DNA from: an uncultured Methanolobus sp.
Lineage (GTDB): Archaea; Halobacteriota; Methanosarcinia; Methanosarcinales; Methanosarcinaceae
Assembly (NCBI RefSeq): GCF_963665675.1
Contig: NZ_OY762426.1
Span: forward strand, 3,038,001 to 3,102,000
Direction of reading: 5' to 3'
Length of the DNA stretch: 64,000 bases
The notes under the pieces were generated by a model that saw only the letters and a list, made by a program, of their open reading frames with translations, had not been told where the DNA came from and made no database searches. A program made the translations under genes and the position numbers. This document shows, piece after piece, positions 17,417 through 26,363 of this stretch (the stretch's first letter is position 1; each line of letters starts with the position of its first letter).

Positions 17417-20185
17417 ATGGCAAATGAAATAAAGAAACTTCCTGATTCTTCCCTAAAATCAAATATTGGCTATAGATCACTGTTTGATAATAACCATACA
17501 ATCATGGTTTTATTTGATCCTGAAACAGCCGACATACTTGATGCAAACAGTGCTGCCTGTAATTTTTACGGGTGGACGCACGATGAGCTCACTGCTAAAA
17601 AGGTATATGATATATCTATGTTGCCCAGACAGGAGATAATTGACTCAATTAGAAAGGTAAAAAATGAAACACTAAACCGCTTATTTTCCAGAGACATGCT
17701 TGCAAATGGTGAAGTCCGTGATGTAGAAATCTATGCTATTCCGGTTAATATTGATGGAAAAGATATTTTGTGTGCGGTTATTAACGATATCACAGAACTT
17801 AATAAAATACAGGAAAAACTGACCAGAAGCCAGATAAGATACCATCTGCTTGCAGATGCGGCTTTTGAAGGCATAGTTATTCATGATTACGGAATAATAC
17901 TGGAATCTAATAAAGCAATTAAAAATGTTCTCGGGTACGATGCAAATGATATTCTTGGGAAAAATTTCCTTAAAATGGTTGTTCGGCCGGATTGCATGGA
18001 AAAAGTTATGCACAATATTTCTTCAGGTTATTCAAAACCGTATGAAATTTATGCCATAAAAAAAGACGGAGCTGAAATTCCTGTGGAGATTCTGGCCCAT
18101 ACTATTGACTATTATGGTAAAAACGTCCGTGTAGCTGCCATACGTGATATCACTGACCGTAAGCTTGCAGAAAAAAAGTCGAAGGAATATGCTGAAAAAC
18201 TGGATGTAAAAAATAAAAAACTTGGTGAAGCTCTTATTAAAGCTGAAGAGGCAACCAGAACAAAGAACGAGTTCCTGGCAAATATGTCACATGAGATACG
18301 CACGCCAATGAACGGTGTAATCGGAATGACAACTCTGCTTCTTGAAACAGACCTGAATGAAGAGCAGCTACAATATGTGAATACGGTTCAAAAAAGTGGC
18401 GAAGCTCTGCTTGACCTTATAAACGATATACTTGATATTTCCAAGATCGAAGCCGGTAAATTAGAATTAGAGCAGTTACCAATCAATCTGAATGATATCT
18501 TTGAGGAACTTGCCCTGTTGCTGGCTGTCAAAGCCAATGACAAAGGAATTGAACTGATATGCTCTCCTGATCCTGATGTTTCAACCAACATCATTGCTGA
18601 TCCGGCCAGGTTAAAACAGATATTAATAAATCTTGGTGGAAATGCTATCAAGTTCGCCCATATAGGTGAAGTTGTAATAAGTGCTTCTACTGTTTCTGAA
18701 ACAGATTCAGATGTAACTCTGCTTTTCTCTGTGAAAGATACAGGAATAGGTATCCCCAAAAACAAAATCGATTTACTGTTTGATAAGTTCAGTCAGGTGG
18801 ATGCGTCAACTACGCGTAATTACGGTGGCACAGGACTTGGACTTGCAATATCCAAAGAACTTGTAGAGCAAATGGGTGGAATTATCGGAGTGATCAGCGA
18901 AAAGGAGAAAGGCTCTGAATTCTGGTTCCAGCTCAGATTTGATAAGCATTCTGAAATAAAGGACATGAGAAAATCATGCCCAAGGATCGAAGATGTTCGT
19001 GTGCTTGTAGTTGATGATAACAGATCAAGTCGTAAATTGCTTGCCAGAACGCTTAGTTTGTGGGGTCTGGACGTGGAAGAAGCTGAAGACGGACCGGCTG
19101 CAATTATTGCAATTTCAAAAGCACACGACTCACAGAAACCTTTCACTGTTGCTTTACTTGATATGGACATGCCGGGAATGGATGGTGAATATCTTGCACG
19201 GATTATTAAATCGGATTCCAGAAATAGTGATATATCCCTTGTTATTTTAAATTCTGCAATTCCGCATACTGATTCATGGTCTGTGCTCAAATATTATTTT
19301 GAAGCGTATATAGTAAAACCAGTGAGGCCATCAGACCTTTGTTCCAAATTATATTCCATATTACATGATGGTACTCAGTTACCGGAACAACAGCCTCAGG
19401 ACAAGGATTCTGATATCAATAGATTCCACAACATCAATGCAAATATTCTGCTTGTAGAAGATAACGTGGTAAATCAGCAGGTTGCACTGGGAATGCTGAA
19501 AAAACTGGGATTAAATGCTGATGTTGTCAACAACGGTCTGGAAGCAATAGAAGTTTTCAAATCACCAGAATATGATCTGGTGCTAATGGATGTACAAATG
19601 CCTAAAATGAATGGAATGGAAGCAACAAAACGGATTCGGAAAATTGAGACTGCCACTTCAAGCCACATTCCTATAATCGCAATGACCGCCCATGCAATGA
19701 AAGATGACCGTAAACGTTGCCTTGAGGCAGGTATGGATGATTACATATCAAAACCAATAAAAATCCGGTCACTTATTCATACACTTGATTACTGGTTGGT
19801 CAAAAAACAGGAAACATCGTTAACAACTACACTCGATACTGCTACAGAGAAAGATTCTGAGATAATCTTTGATAGCAAACTGCTAATGGATAATACAATG
19901 AATGACCTGGAACTTTCCAGACGTGTTATTTCCATTTTCTTAACCAATGCAACCAGACAACTGGATGATCTGAAAAATTCTATTCTTAATCAGTCAGAGG
20001 AGATTGTTGCTAAGGCCCACACTTTCAAGGGAGCTACTGCAAGTGTCGGGGGAATGTCACTGAGCAAATATGTTGCAGGTATTGAGGCAGAAGCCAGGTC
20101 TGGTAATATTGAGGACATGCAGGCAATGATTCCTGAACTTGACAGAAGATATGAGGCACTGGTGGAAGAGTTGAAAAAATTGTGA
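17417..20185 (+). CDS. Hybrid histidine kinase: PAS-PAS-HisKA-HATPase-REC-REC-HPt
   Basis: 922-residue cytoplasmic phosphorelay protein. Domains in order: PAS (about 18-130), PAS (about 135-250), a short coiled linker, HisKA with the phospho-accepting His292 ([11 protein letters not shown]), HATPase with GNAIKF, DTGIGIP and GTGLGLAIS boxes (about 395-510), REC1 with Asp582 ([11 protein letters not shown]), REC2 with Asp725 ([11 protein letters not shown]) and a C-terminal HPt with His868 ([13 protein letters not shown]). All phosphorelay residues are present. No transmembrane segment, so it senses an intracellular signal. The gene is divergent from the glycogen operon; no output regulator lies next to it. 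The BarA-like layout is bacterial in style and typical of Methanosarcinales kinases acquired from bacteria. Confidence 0.93.
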   Translation: MANEIKKLPDSSLKSNIGYRSLFDNNHTIMVLFDPETADILDANSAACNFYGWTHDELTAKKVYDISMLPRQEIIDSIRKVKNETLNRLFSRDMLANGEVRDVEIYAIPVNIDGKDILCAVINDITELNKIQEKLTRSQIRYHLLADAAFEGIVIHDYGIILESNKAIKNVLGYDANDILGKNFLKMVVRPDCMEKVMHNISSGYSKPYEIYAIKKDGAEIPVEILAHTIDYYGKNVRVAAIRDITDRKLAEKKSKEYAEKLDVKNKKLGEALIKAEEATRTKNEFLANMSHEIRTPMNGVIGMTTLLLETDLNEEQLQYVNTVQKSGEALLDLINDILDISKIEAGKLELEQLPINLNDIFEELALLLAVKANDKGIELICSPDPDVSTNIIADPARLKQILINLGGNAIKFAHIGEVVISASTVSETDSDVTLLFSVKDTGIGIPKNKIDLLFDKFSQVDASTTRNYGGTGLGLAISKELVEQMGGIIGVISEKEKGSEFWFQLRFDKHSEIKDMRKSCPRIEDVRVLVVDDNRSSRKLLARTLSLWGLDVEEAEDGPAAIIAISKAHDSQKPFTVALLDMDMPGMDGEYLARIIKSDSRNSDISLVILNSAIPHTDSWSVLKYYFEAYIVKPVRPSDLCSKLYSILHDGTQLPEQQPQDKDSDINRFHNINANILLVEDNVVNQQVALGMLKKLGLNADVVNNGLEAIEVFKSPEYDLVLMDVQMPKMNGMEATKRIRKIETATSSHIPIIAMTAHAMKDDRKRCLEAGMDDYISKPIKIRSLIHTLDYWLVKKQETSLTTTLDTATEKDSEIIFDSKLLMDNTMNDLELSRRVISIFLTNATRQLDDLKNSILNQSEEIVAKAHTFKGATASVGGMSLSKYVAGIEAEARSGNIEDMQAMIPELDRRYEALVEELKKL

Positions 20186-20296
20186 TTTCTATCAGGTTTA
20201 CCTGAATCTATACTTAAGAGAATATCAGAAAAGCTTTACTAACCTTAAAATAATACCATGTGTATTGCTTTTGGAACTGCACTTGCGGAATAAAAT

Positions 20297-21322
20297 ATGA
20301 ACGAAGTAATTACATGGCTTTTGATATTTCTATGCCTGATTCAGTCCGGTATCTTTTCCGGCCTGACAATCGGAATGTTCGGACTGAGTCGTCTTCGCCT
20401 TGAGATAGAGGCAGAGGCAAAAAATGAGAACGCCAGAAAAGTCCTTGCTCTAAGGCACAATTCCCATCTTTTGCTTTCAACGCTCTTATGGGGCAATGTT
20501 GGAATAAATGTACTTTTGGCATTACTCTCAGACTCTGTGCTGACAGGAGCTTCAGCTTTTGCTTTCTCTACCATTTTTATCACATTATTTGGTGAAATCG
20601 CTCCTCAGGCCTATTTTACAAGAAATTCTCTCCGTCTGGGTGCTGCACTTTCGCCTCTTGTCAGGTTTTACATGTTCCTTCTGTATCCGGTAGCAAAGCC
20701 TTCCTCTGTAATACTGGATATGTGGCTTGGAAAAGAGAAAATGGAGTTCTTCAAAGAGAGATCCCTCAGTATAATGCTTAAGAAGCATATTGTCTCCAAT
20801 AGCACGGAGATTGATCGTCTTGAAGGTCTGGGTGCTCTGAACTTTCTGTCAATAGATGATCTCCATATCAAACAGGAAGGTTCTGTTGTAGACCCATTGA
20901 GTATCATACCCCTGCCTACTTTCAATGGCCTTGTGGTCTTTCCATCTAAAGAAGAAAAGGAATTTGAAACTCTTCTTGAAAAGATGGCTTCCAGTTCCAG
21001 GAAATGGGCGATAATACTGGATGAGACCGGTGAGCCGATAATGGCTGTGGACTCGGGATCGTTTCTCAGGGATGCTATCTACAGGAAGGACAACTTCAAT
21101 CCTTATCGCTACTGCCATCACCCTATCGTTGTAAGAGACCCGGAAGAAAAACTTGGAAGCGTACTTCATCGCCTGACCGTTTATCCGGTCAACGCCGAAG
21201 ATGATGTTATTGACGATGACCTGATACTCTACTGGAACAGGGATGACCCGGAAAAGATCATTATTACAGGTTCCGACATACTGGGACGCCTTCTCAGAGG
21301 GATTGTTGTAAGGGTCGAATGA
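20297..21322 (+). CDS. CNNM/DUF21-domain membrane protein (CorC-type ion transport family)
   Basis: 341-residue protein with an N-terminal CNNM (DUF21) membrane domain (about 1-170). It carries the family motifs SGLTIGMFGLSRLRLE, LLLSTLLWGNVGINVLLALL and FGEIAPQAY. A cytoplasmic region (about 185-340) at the place of the CBS pair is divergent. CNNM proteins are linked to Mg2+ or other cation export. No C-terminal CorC_HlyC domain is present, so it is a short family member. 111 bases downstream of the kinase; a separate transcript is possible. Confidence 0.85.
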   Translation: MNEVITWLLIFLCLIQSGIFSGLTIGMFGLSRLRLEIEAEAKNENARKVLALRHNSHLLLSTLLWGNVGINVLLALLSDSVLTGASAFAFSTIFITLFGEIAPQAYFTRNSLRLGAALSPLVRFYMFLLYPVAKPSSVILDMWLGKEKMEFFKERSLSIMLKKHIVSNSTEIDRLEGLGALNFLSIDDLHIKQEGSVVDPLSIIPLPTFNGLVVFPSKEEKEFETLLEKMASSSRKWAIILDETGEPIMAVDSGSFLRDAIYRKDNFNPYRYCHHPIVVRDPEEKLGSVLHRLTVYPVNAEDDVIDDDLILYWNRDDPEKIIITGSDILGRLLRGIVVRVE

Positions 21323-21542
21323 GTTTCAGCTTTGTAGAAATCATGTTTATATGAGTGACACAAACTTTGCTTTTTTTAGTTCCACAAGAACAACCTGCTC
21401 ACTTTAAAGTTTTAATGATGTAATTCTGCAGAGCCTGAATTTCTATTTATTTAAAAAAATATGAAAATACTATATCATTCAAGAAGTATAAATACAGGAA
21501 AAAACAAGTCCTATATGGATTATCCTAAAACGGAGTGGTTGG

Positions 21543-22397
21543 ATGGCAGTGCTGCAGGATATTTTAGACAATGTTGATCAATGGGCAGATTCTTTAATAA
21601 ATGTCTTTGTAGTTCTCTTCATTCTCTTATTGATAAATGTTTTCTTCACAATTCTTAGAACGAATTTGATGAAAAAAGCAAAGACAAAAAAGCAACGTTC
21701 TAACATCAGGATATTCGGTCAGTTTTCCAGATATACCCTGTCATTGCTCGTTATTATATTAGCCATCCTTACAACATCGGGTGCATGGTCCAGCTTTGGT
21801 GTTTTCCTTGGTTTGCTTTCAGCAGCCATAGGTTTTGCACTACAGCAACCGATTACAGGTGTTGCTGCCTGGATTATGATAGTTACAAAGAGGCCATTTG
21901 ACATCGGGGACAGGATAATCATAGGTGATGTAAAAGGTGATGTGGTTGATTTCAATCTGACTCATGTGCATGTTATGGAAATTGGGGGACTGATCAGCGA
22001 TGAAGAGAATTCCGGCAGGACTATTATGGTTCCTAACTGGATGTTGTTCGAGAAAAACATCATCAATTACACTTCAAATAATGATTTTGTGTTGCATAGC
22101 GTTACTGTCAATGTAACTTATGAAAGTAATCTTGACCGTGCAATAGAGATAGCAGATTTTTCTGCAAGGAAATTCCTTGCAGGGACAATCAGCACAAGTC
22201 CGGGAGTTCCAAAGGTGAGGGTTGATTTCCAGGCAAGCGGTATAGATGTGCAGGTAAAGTATTTTTCACCTGCAAGACAACTGCATGAGTATTCCTCAAA
22301 AATAACAAAAGAGATATTTGACAGGGTCAATGACGCTGATGATGTGGAAATTGCCTATCCGCATACCGAGGTTGTTTTCAGGAAAAAGGCGATGTAA
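21543..22397 (+). CDS. MscS-family mechanosensitive channel (stand-alone copy)
   Basis: 284-residue MscS channel. Hydrophobic helices lie at about 15-38, 58-78 and 82-110. The pore segment is FGVFLGLLSAAIGFALQQPITG, and the beta domain contains KRPFDIGDRIIIGDVKGDV. The C-terminal domain includes SPGVPKVRVDFQASG and ends with the usual alpha/beta vestibule. It belongs to a different subgroup from the operon MscS at 10449-11348. GGAGTGGTT precedes the ATG. The 220-base upstream region contains AT-rich promoter-like sequence but no other feature that I can identify. Confidence 0.9.
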   Translation: MAVLQDILDNVDQWADSLINVFVVLFILLLINVFFTILRTNLMKKAKTKKQRSNIRIFGQFSRYTLSLLVIILAILTTSGAWSSFGVFLGLLSAAIGFALQQPITGVAAWIMIVTKRPFDIGDRIIIGDVKGDVVDFNLTHVHVMEIGGLISDEENSGRTIMVPNWMLFEKNIINYTSNNDFVLHSVTVNVTYESNLDRAIEIADFSARKFLAGTISTSPGVPKVRVDFQASGIDVQVKYFSPARQLHEYSSKITKEIFDRVNDADDVEIAYPHTEVVFRKKAM

Positions 22398-22433
22398 GTA
22401 CAGATCAAATTTAAATCTGCATCTGCTTATTGA

Positions 22434-25148
22434 TTACCATTTGAAAAAGCGGCTTACAAATGCTGAATCCTTTCTTATGGAATATTTTCTCAGCTCATCT
22501 ACTCCGAGCAAGAGCAGGGCAAACGGCACAGCTATTAAAACGTAGTGCAGGGATATTGCTGCCGTATTGAATATCAGGTTTGCAAATGGGTTATAGATAA
22601 TGAGTGCAAGTATCAGCAGCTCACTGGCTATGCCCAGAAGTACCATCCTGTTACTCAGGAATCCTTTTGTAAGTACAGACTGACGTCTTGTCCTTGATGT
22701 AAATACATTTGCAATCTGGCATACGATAACCGCTGCAAAGAATGCTGTAATCGCCTGCATATAGATTGGGTCTGAGTATGGTAGTTGCTGACCCCATGTC
22801 CAGCCTCCGTCAAACAGGACAGCAAAGTAGCATGCAAACCCGGCAGCGGCCTCAATAGGCCCTTTGATACCATAGGATGTGAGAAGTACCTGTGGCGTCA
22901 GGAGTTTCTCGTCCTTTGAACGTGGAGGACGCTTCATAATGTCTCCTTCTCCTTTTTCTACTGCCAGTGACAGGGCAGGAAGTATGTCCGTACCAAGGTC
23001 AATGGCAAGGATGAGTTGAACGTTCATAGGAAGTGGTAATGCCAGCAGCACAAAGGCAATGAACGGCAGTATCTCAGGAATGTTACTTGTAAGGATATAA
23101 GCAATGAATTTCTTAATATTATCAAAGACAGTCCTGCCTTCTTCTATGGCATTGACTATGGTTGCAAAATTATCATCGAGCAATACCATGTCTGCAGCTT
23201 CTCTTGCAACGTCCGTGCCGCTCCCCATGGCAACACCCATGTCGGCATTCTTCATGGCAGGAGCATCGTTAACACCATCACCGGTCATTGTTACGATCTC
23301 TCCGGCTTCCTGGAAAGCGCGGACGATCTTGAGTTTCTGCACAGGAGAAGTGCGGGCAAATACTATGCTTGGCGCCTTTAATCTTTGTGAGAGCTCCTCT
23401 GTAGAGAGTTCTTCAAGTTCCGCACCTGTTATCAATACGGGCTCTTCATGATCACTGGTAAGTCCAACAGTTGCAGCAATGGAGCGTGCAGTTACAGGAT
23501 GGTCTCCTGTTATCATAACAACTTTGATACCTGCAAGGTGGCATTTCTTGATTGCTTCACTTGCTTCGGGGCGCGGAGGATCAACAGCACCCGCAAATCC
23601 CAGAAATACAAATCCATCCTCATACTCTTTAACACTGTCAGCTTTTCTGTAAGCAAATGAAAGGACTCTTTCCCCTCTTTTTGCCATTTCAAGATGCTCG
23701 GCTGCAAGGTCCTTTTTCTGATTATCATCGAGTGTTTCTTCTTTCCCGTCCACAAGGACATGGCTGCACATATCAAGAATTACTTCCGGGGCACCTTTCA
23801 TGTATGCTTCCATAGCTCCTTCAGGTGTCTTACAGATCACCTGCATCCTCTGTTTTTTAGAATCGAATGGATATTCGGAAGCTCTCGGATAATCCTCTTT
23901 CATTCTATCAATGTCAGTGAACTCACTGGAATAGACCAGCAGTGAACCTTCGGTAGGATCGCCTTTGTATCCCGGTTTTTCTTCAGTGAGCCTTGAATTG
24001 TTACAGATTGTAGCAACTCTCAGAAGCATCTCAGGAGGCTCTGCTTTGTTTTCTACGTCAAGCACGCCGGAACCTGTATACACAGAATGTATTGCCATTT
24101 TGTTTTGGGTCAGTGTACCCGTTTTATCGGTACATATGACCGTGGTGGAACCAAGAGTTTCAACGGATTCCAGTTGCTTGATAAGGGCATTTCTTTTTGC
24201 CATCCTTTTTGATGCAAGGCTCAGTGCCAGTGTGACTGTTGGAAGTAGGCCTTCAGGAACATTTGCAACGATAATTCCGATGGCAAAGATCAGGTTTGCA
24301 AGGAAAGTGTCCTGTATCAGGAATCCTACTATGAAGAAGGATATTCCCAGAAAAATGGCGATTGTTGAAATGATTTTGATAAAGTGATTGAGTTCTCTGC
24401 GTATAGGTGTGTCAACCGAGGATGTCTGTTCTGTCAGGGCTGCAAGTTTACCGATCTGAGTATCCGAGCCTGTGCCGAATATAACTGCTTTACCATTACC
24501 TGTCTGGACCAGGGTTCCTGAGAAAACCATGTTCCTGCATTCCAGTATATTAGGATGTGTACAGTCAAGGGACCTTAGTTGTGGTTCGGCTTCTCCTGTG
24601 ATTGGTGAGTTATCGACTTTCAGGGAATTCTCTTCGATAAGCCTGCCATCTGCAGGTATCTTATCGCCTTCTTCAAGAAATATGATGTCGCCGACTACAA
24701 GGTCAGTGGCAAGTATTTCGGTTATTTCTCCGTCCCTTAAGACCTTTGTTTTCGGTGGGATCAGATTCCTGAAACTTGCCATTATTCTCTCTGCCTGATA
24801 CTCCTGGATAAATGTGAAGGTACCATTAATGACAACTACACCAAGCAGAGCTATGGCAATGAAAATGTTGCCCTGCCCGGGATCAAGCCATTCGGCTATG
24901 AATGACAATATCGAGCCGAACAATAGCAAAAGTGAAAAAAAGTTCCTGTACTGTTTGAAGTATCTGACTAGCAGGCTTTGTTTTCCGGTTTCCTCGAAAA
25001 CGTTCTTTCCACAAAGGTTGATTCTGCGGTTTGCTTCTTCTGTAGACAGGCCTTCAGTTGTCGCGTTGAGTTTCTTCAGAACTTCTTCTAATGAAACCCT
25101 GTGTTCATCACCTTTGGATTTGCATTGGATCTCGTTATCGTTTGTCAA
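22434..25148 (-). CDS. P2-type cation ATPase of the Na,K-ATPase-like group
   Basis: 904-residue P-type ATPase. Actuator TGEAEP motif (about 184-189), phosphorylation site Asp341 (CTDKTGTLTQNK), nucleotide domain with KGAPE, hinge TGDGVNDAPA (about 622-631) and ten hydrophobic segments. Transport-site residues follow Na,K-ATPase: VANVPEGLL in M4 (Glu299), Y-x-LTSNIPE in M5 (Tyr684, Ser688, Asn689, Glu692), DLGTD in M6 (Asp717 and Asp721), a Gln-Ile-Ala-Asn segment with CQ in M8, and a Glu in M9. Calcium pumps lack the second M6 Asp. It therefore probably exports Na+ and may import K+; no beta subunit gene is adjacent. Followed after 78 bases by marC on the same strand. Confidence 0.92.
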   Translation of the reverse strand: MTNDNEIQCKSKGDEHRVSLEEVLKKLNATTEGLSTEEANRRINLCGKNVFEETGKQSLLVRYFKQYRNFFSLLLLFGSILSFIAEWLDPGQGNIFIAIALLGVVVINGTFTFIQEYQAERIMASFRNLIPPKTKVLRDGEITEILATDLVVGDIIFLEEGDKIPADGRLIEENSLKVDNSPITGEAEPQLRSLDCTHPNILECRNMVFSGTLVQTGNGKAVIFGTGSDTQIGKLAALTEQTSSVDTPIRRELNHFIKIISTIAIFLGISFFIVGFLIQDTFLANLIFAIGIIVANVPEGLLPTVTLALSLASKRMAKRNALIKQLESVETLGSTTVICTDKTGTLTQNKMAIHSVYTGSGVLDVENKAEPPEMLLRVATICNNSRLTEEKPGYKGDPTEGSLLVYSSEFTDIDRMKEDYPRASEYPFDSKKQRMQVICKTPEGAMEAYMKGAPEVILDMCSHVLVDGKEETLDDNQKKDLAAEHLEMAKRGERVLSFAYRKADSVKEYEDGFVFLGFAGAVDPPRPEASEAIKKCHLAGIKVVMITGDHPVTARSIAATVGLTSDHEEPVLITGAELEELSTEELSQRLKAPSIVFARTSPVQKLKIVRAFQEAGEIVTMTGDGVNDAPAMKNADMGVAMGSGTDVAREAADMVLLDDNFATIVNAIEEGRTVFDNIKKFIAYILTSNIPEILPFIAFVLLALPLPMNVQLILAIDLGTDILPALSLAVEKGEGDIMKRPPRSKDEKLLTPQVLLTSYGIKGPIEAAAGFACYFAVLFDGGWTWGQQLPYSDPIYMQAITAFFAAVIVCQIANVFTSRTRRQSVLTKGFLSNRMVLLGIASELLILALIIYNPFANLIFNTAAISLHYVLIAVPFALLLLGVDELRKYSIRKDSAFVSRFFKW

Positions 25149-25226
25149 TCCAGTCCCACACCTTGGTGTAATTATGAGATGATGGGATAAAATGTTTGTG
25201 ATTGTTTACCTGTCATTGCAGCCAGG

Positions 25227-25859
25227 TTACTGGAATGAAGTGTAGATGTTCCAGAGTCCGGTTGCAATGAAGTTTACTGCCATAGCTGCCAGTAAAAGGC
25301 CCATAAGTCGTGTAAATACCAGCATTCCCGTATATCCGAGTAATTTATATATCCTTCTGGAAAAATGGAAAAGAACCAGCGCAATTACAAATGTCAGAGA
25401 GATTGCTACAAAGACCTCCAGTCCCTGGATCACAGAAGCAGCACTCCCCATGAGGACTATTACTGTTGTGATGGTACCCGGTCCTGTTAAAAGAGGAAGA
25501 GCTATTGGAAAAATCCATATGTCACTGCGTTCCATAGATTTGTTGATCTCTTTTTCTGTAATACTTTCACGCGATACTTTTGCAAGCATCATGTCAAATG
25601 CTACGGTAAAAAGCAAGATCCCTCCGGCAACCCTGAGGGAATCTATACTGATTCCAAAGAAATCAAGTATCACTTCCCCGGATATTGCAAAAAACACAGC
25701 AATTATAAATGCAAGGATTACTGATTTATTTGCCAGTGCGTTTTTTTCATCCAGTGTCATTTCACTTGTCAGAGATACAAAAGTAACAACACCGCTTACA
25801 GGGCTGACTATCGCGAATAATGTACTGAATGAATATATGAGGAATGCAATGTTGTCCAT
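25227..25859 (-). CDS. MarC-family integral membrane protein
   Basis: 210-residue MarC (UPF0056) membrane protein with six hydrophobic segments. Family marks are PVSGVVTFVSLT near the N-terminus, LRVAGGILLFTVAFDML in the middle, FPIALPLLTGPGTITTVIVL around residue 118 and the C-terminal RLMGLLLAAMAVNFIATG. The family's physiological role is unknown despite its name. Its start is upstream of the P-type ATPase region only in space: on the minus strand marC comes after the ATPase in coordinates but before it in transcription, with 78 bases between, so the two may be co-transcribed (marC first). Confidence 0.9.
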   Translation of the reverse strand: MDNIAFLIYSFSTLFAIVSPVSGVVTFVSLTSEMTLDEKNALANKSVILAFIIAVFFAISGEVILDFFGISIDSLRVAGGILLFTVAFDMMLAKVSRESITEKEINKSMERSDIWIFPIALPLLTGPGTITTVIVLMGSAASVIQGLEVFVAISLTFVIALVLFHFSRRIYKLLGYTGMLVFTRLMGLLLAAMAVNFIATGLWNIYTSFQ

Positions 25860-26090
25860 TTCTGTTTATTCTCCCTATATGCCTGAACTCTTTTTCATAG
25901 ATTAATAAGATTTATGGTACACCGGTGGCATATTATATTTTATTAGTAAGTGCGTAACCCTATTGTTAACCTCAGATATTGCCTCTTTTTTGCATAAAAT
26001 AAGTATTATTTATATAGCGGTTTACAATAAATGCGTCTATATTGTTGCACAATTGTAAAATATATCTGCTGTATTTATATTTTCTCGACA

Positions 26091-26100
26091 CATATATATA
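26091..26100 (+). promoter_or_regulatory. TATA box of the 26.1 kb sRNA candidate
   Basis: The run CATATATATA is a good archaeal TATA element. An archaeal start site about 25 bases downstream would fall near 26120-26126, just ahead of the first hairpin of the RNA candidate. Confidence 0.5.
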
Positions 26101-26121
26101 CTGGTTTCCATAAAACCACAA

Positions 26122-26250
26122 ATTGTCAGAAGATAAATGCTCTGGCGTATTTGCGGATGTGGGTCATTTGAAATCCATCTAACTACCTCCTTCAAACTCA
26201 CCACATCCACTTTCCATAGTTACCCTGGCTTGCCAGGGTCACTCTCCTTT
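26122..26250 (+). ncRNA. Candidate small RNA with unpaired anti-Shine-Dalgarno loop (26.1 kb)
   Basis: Predicted transcript of about 125-130 nt from the TATA box at 26091-26100. Hairpin 1: GGATGTGG (26155-26162) pairs with CCACATCC (26201-26208). Inside it TTTGAA (26167-26172) pairs with TTCAAA (26191-26196), leaving an 18-nt apical loop (26173-26190) that ends in CTACCTCC. Hairpin 2: ACCCTGGC (26222-26229) and GCCAGGGT (26232-26239), followed by a pyrimidine-rich CTCCTTTT, looks like a terminator. There is no plausible reading frame. The loop copies the 16S rRNA 3'-end anti-SD core, so the RNA could mask ribosome binding sites. Structure and pairing were read directly from the bases; transcription and targets are inference. 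Confidence 0.6.
26222..26250 (+). terminator. Terminator-like hairpin of the 26.1 kb sRNA candidate
   Basis: Perfect 8-bp inverted repeat ACCCTGGC/GCCAGGGT with a two-base centre, followed by CACTCTCCTTTTAC. GC-rich stem plus a pyrimidine/T tract is compatible with transcript termination. Confidence 0.45.
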
Positions 26251-26363
26251 TACATCGTATATTACGATGATAAATATATTATCTATGACTATATACGTTT
26301 ACAATAAGGGGTTTACATTTGCTGGTTTACAAACGTATTTCTGCAAACATTGACAGGAAAAGA

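Larger units (their letters stand above)
25860..26363. other. 504-base intergenic region holding an sRNA candidate
   Basis: No credible protein gene is seen in either strand. The left part (25860-26090) is AT-rich. The right part contains a TATA box at 26091-26100 followed by the structured RNA candidate described separately. A weak imperfect dyad (TACATCGTA-T-TTACGATGATA) lies at 26251-26271, and AT-rich sequence continues to the kinase stop codon at 26364. The kinase gene reads toward this region, so its 3' end and the RNA converge. Confidence 0.6.

Noticed and set aside
22398..22433. Weak inverted repeat CAGATCAAATTTAAATCTG between MscS and the P-type ATPase
   Set aside because: The stem is short and AT-rich with no T-run; it may help termination but cannot be supported as a feature.
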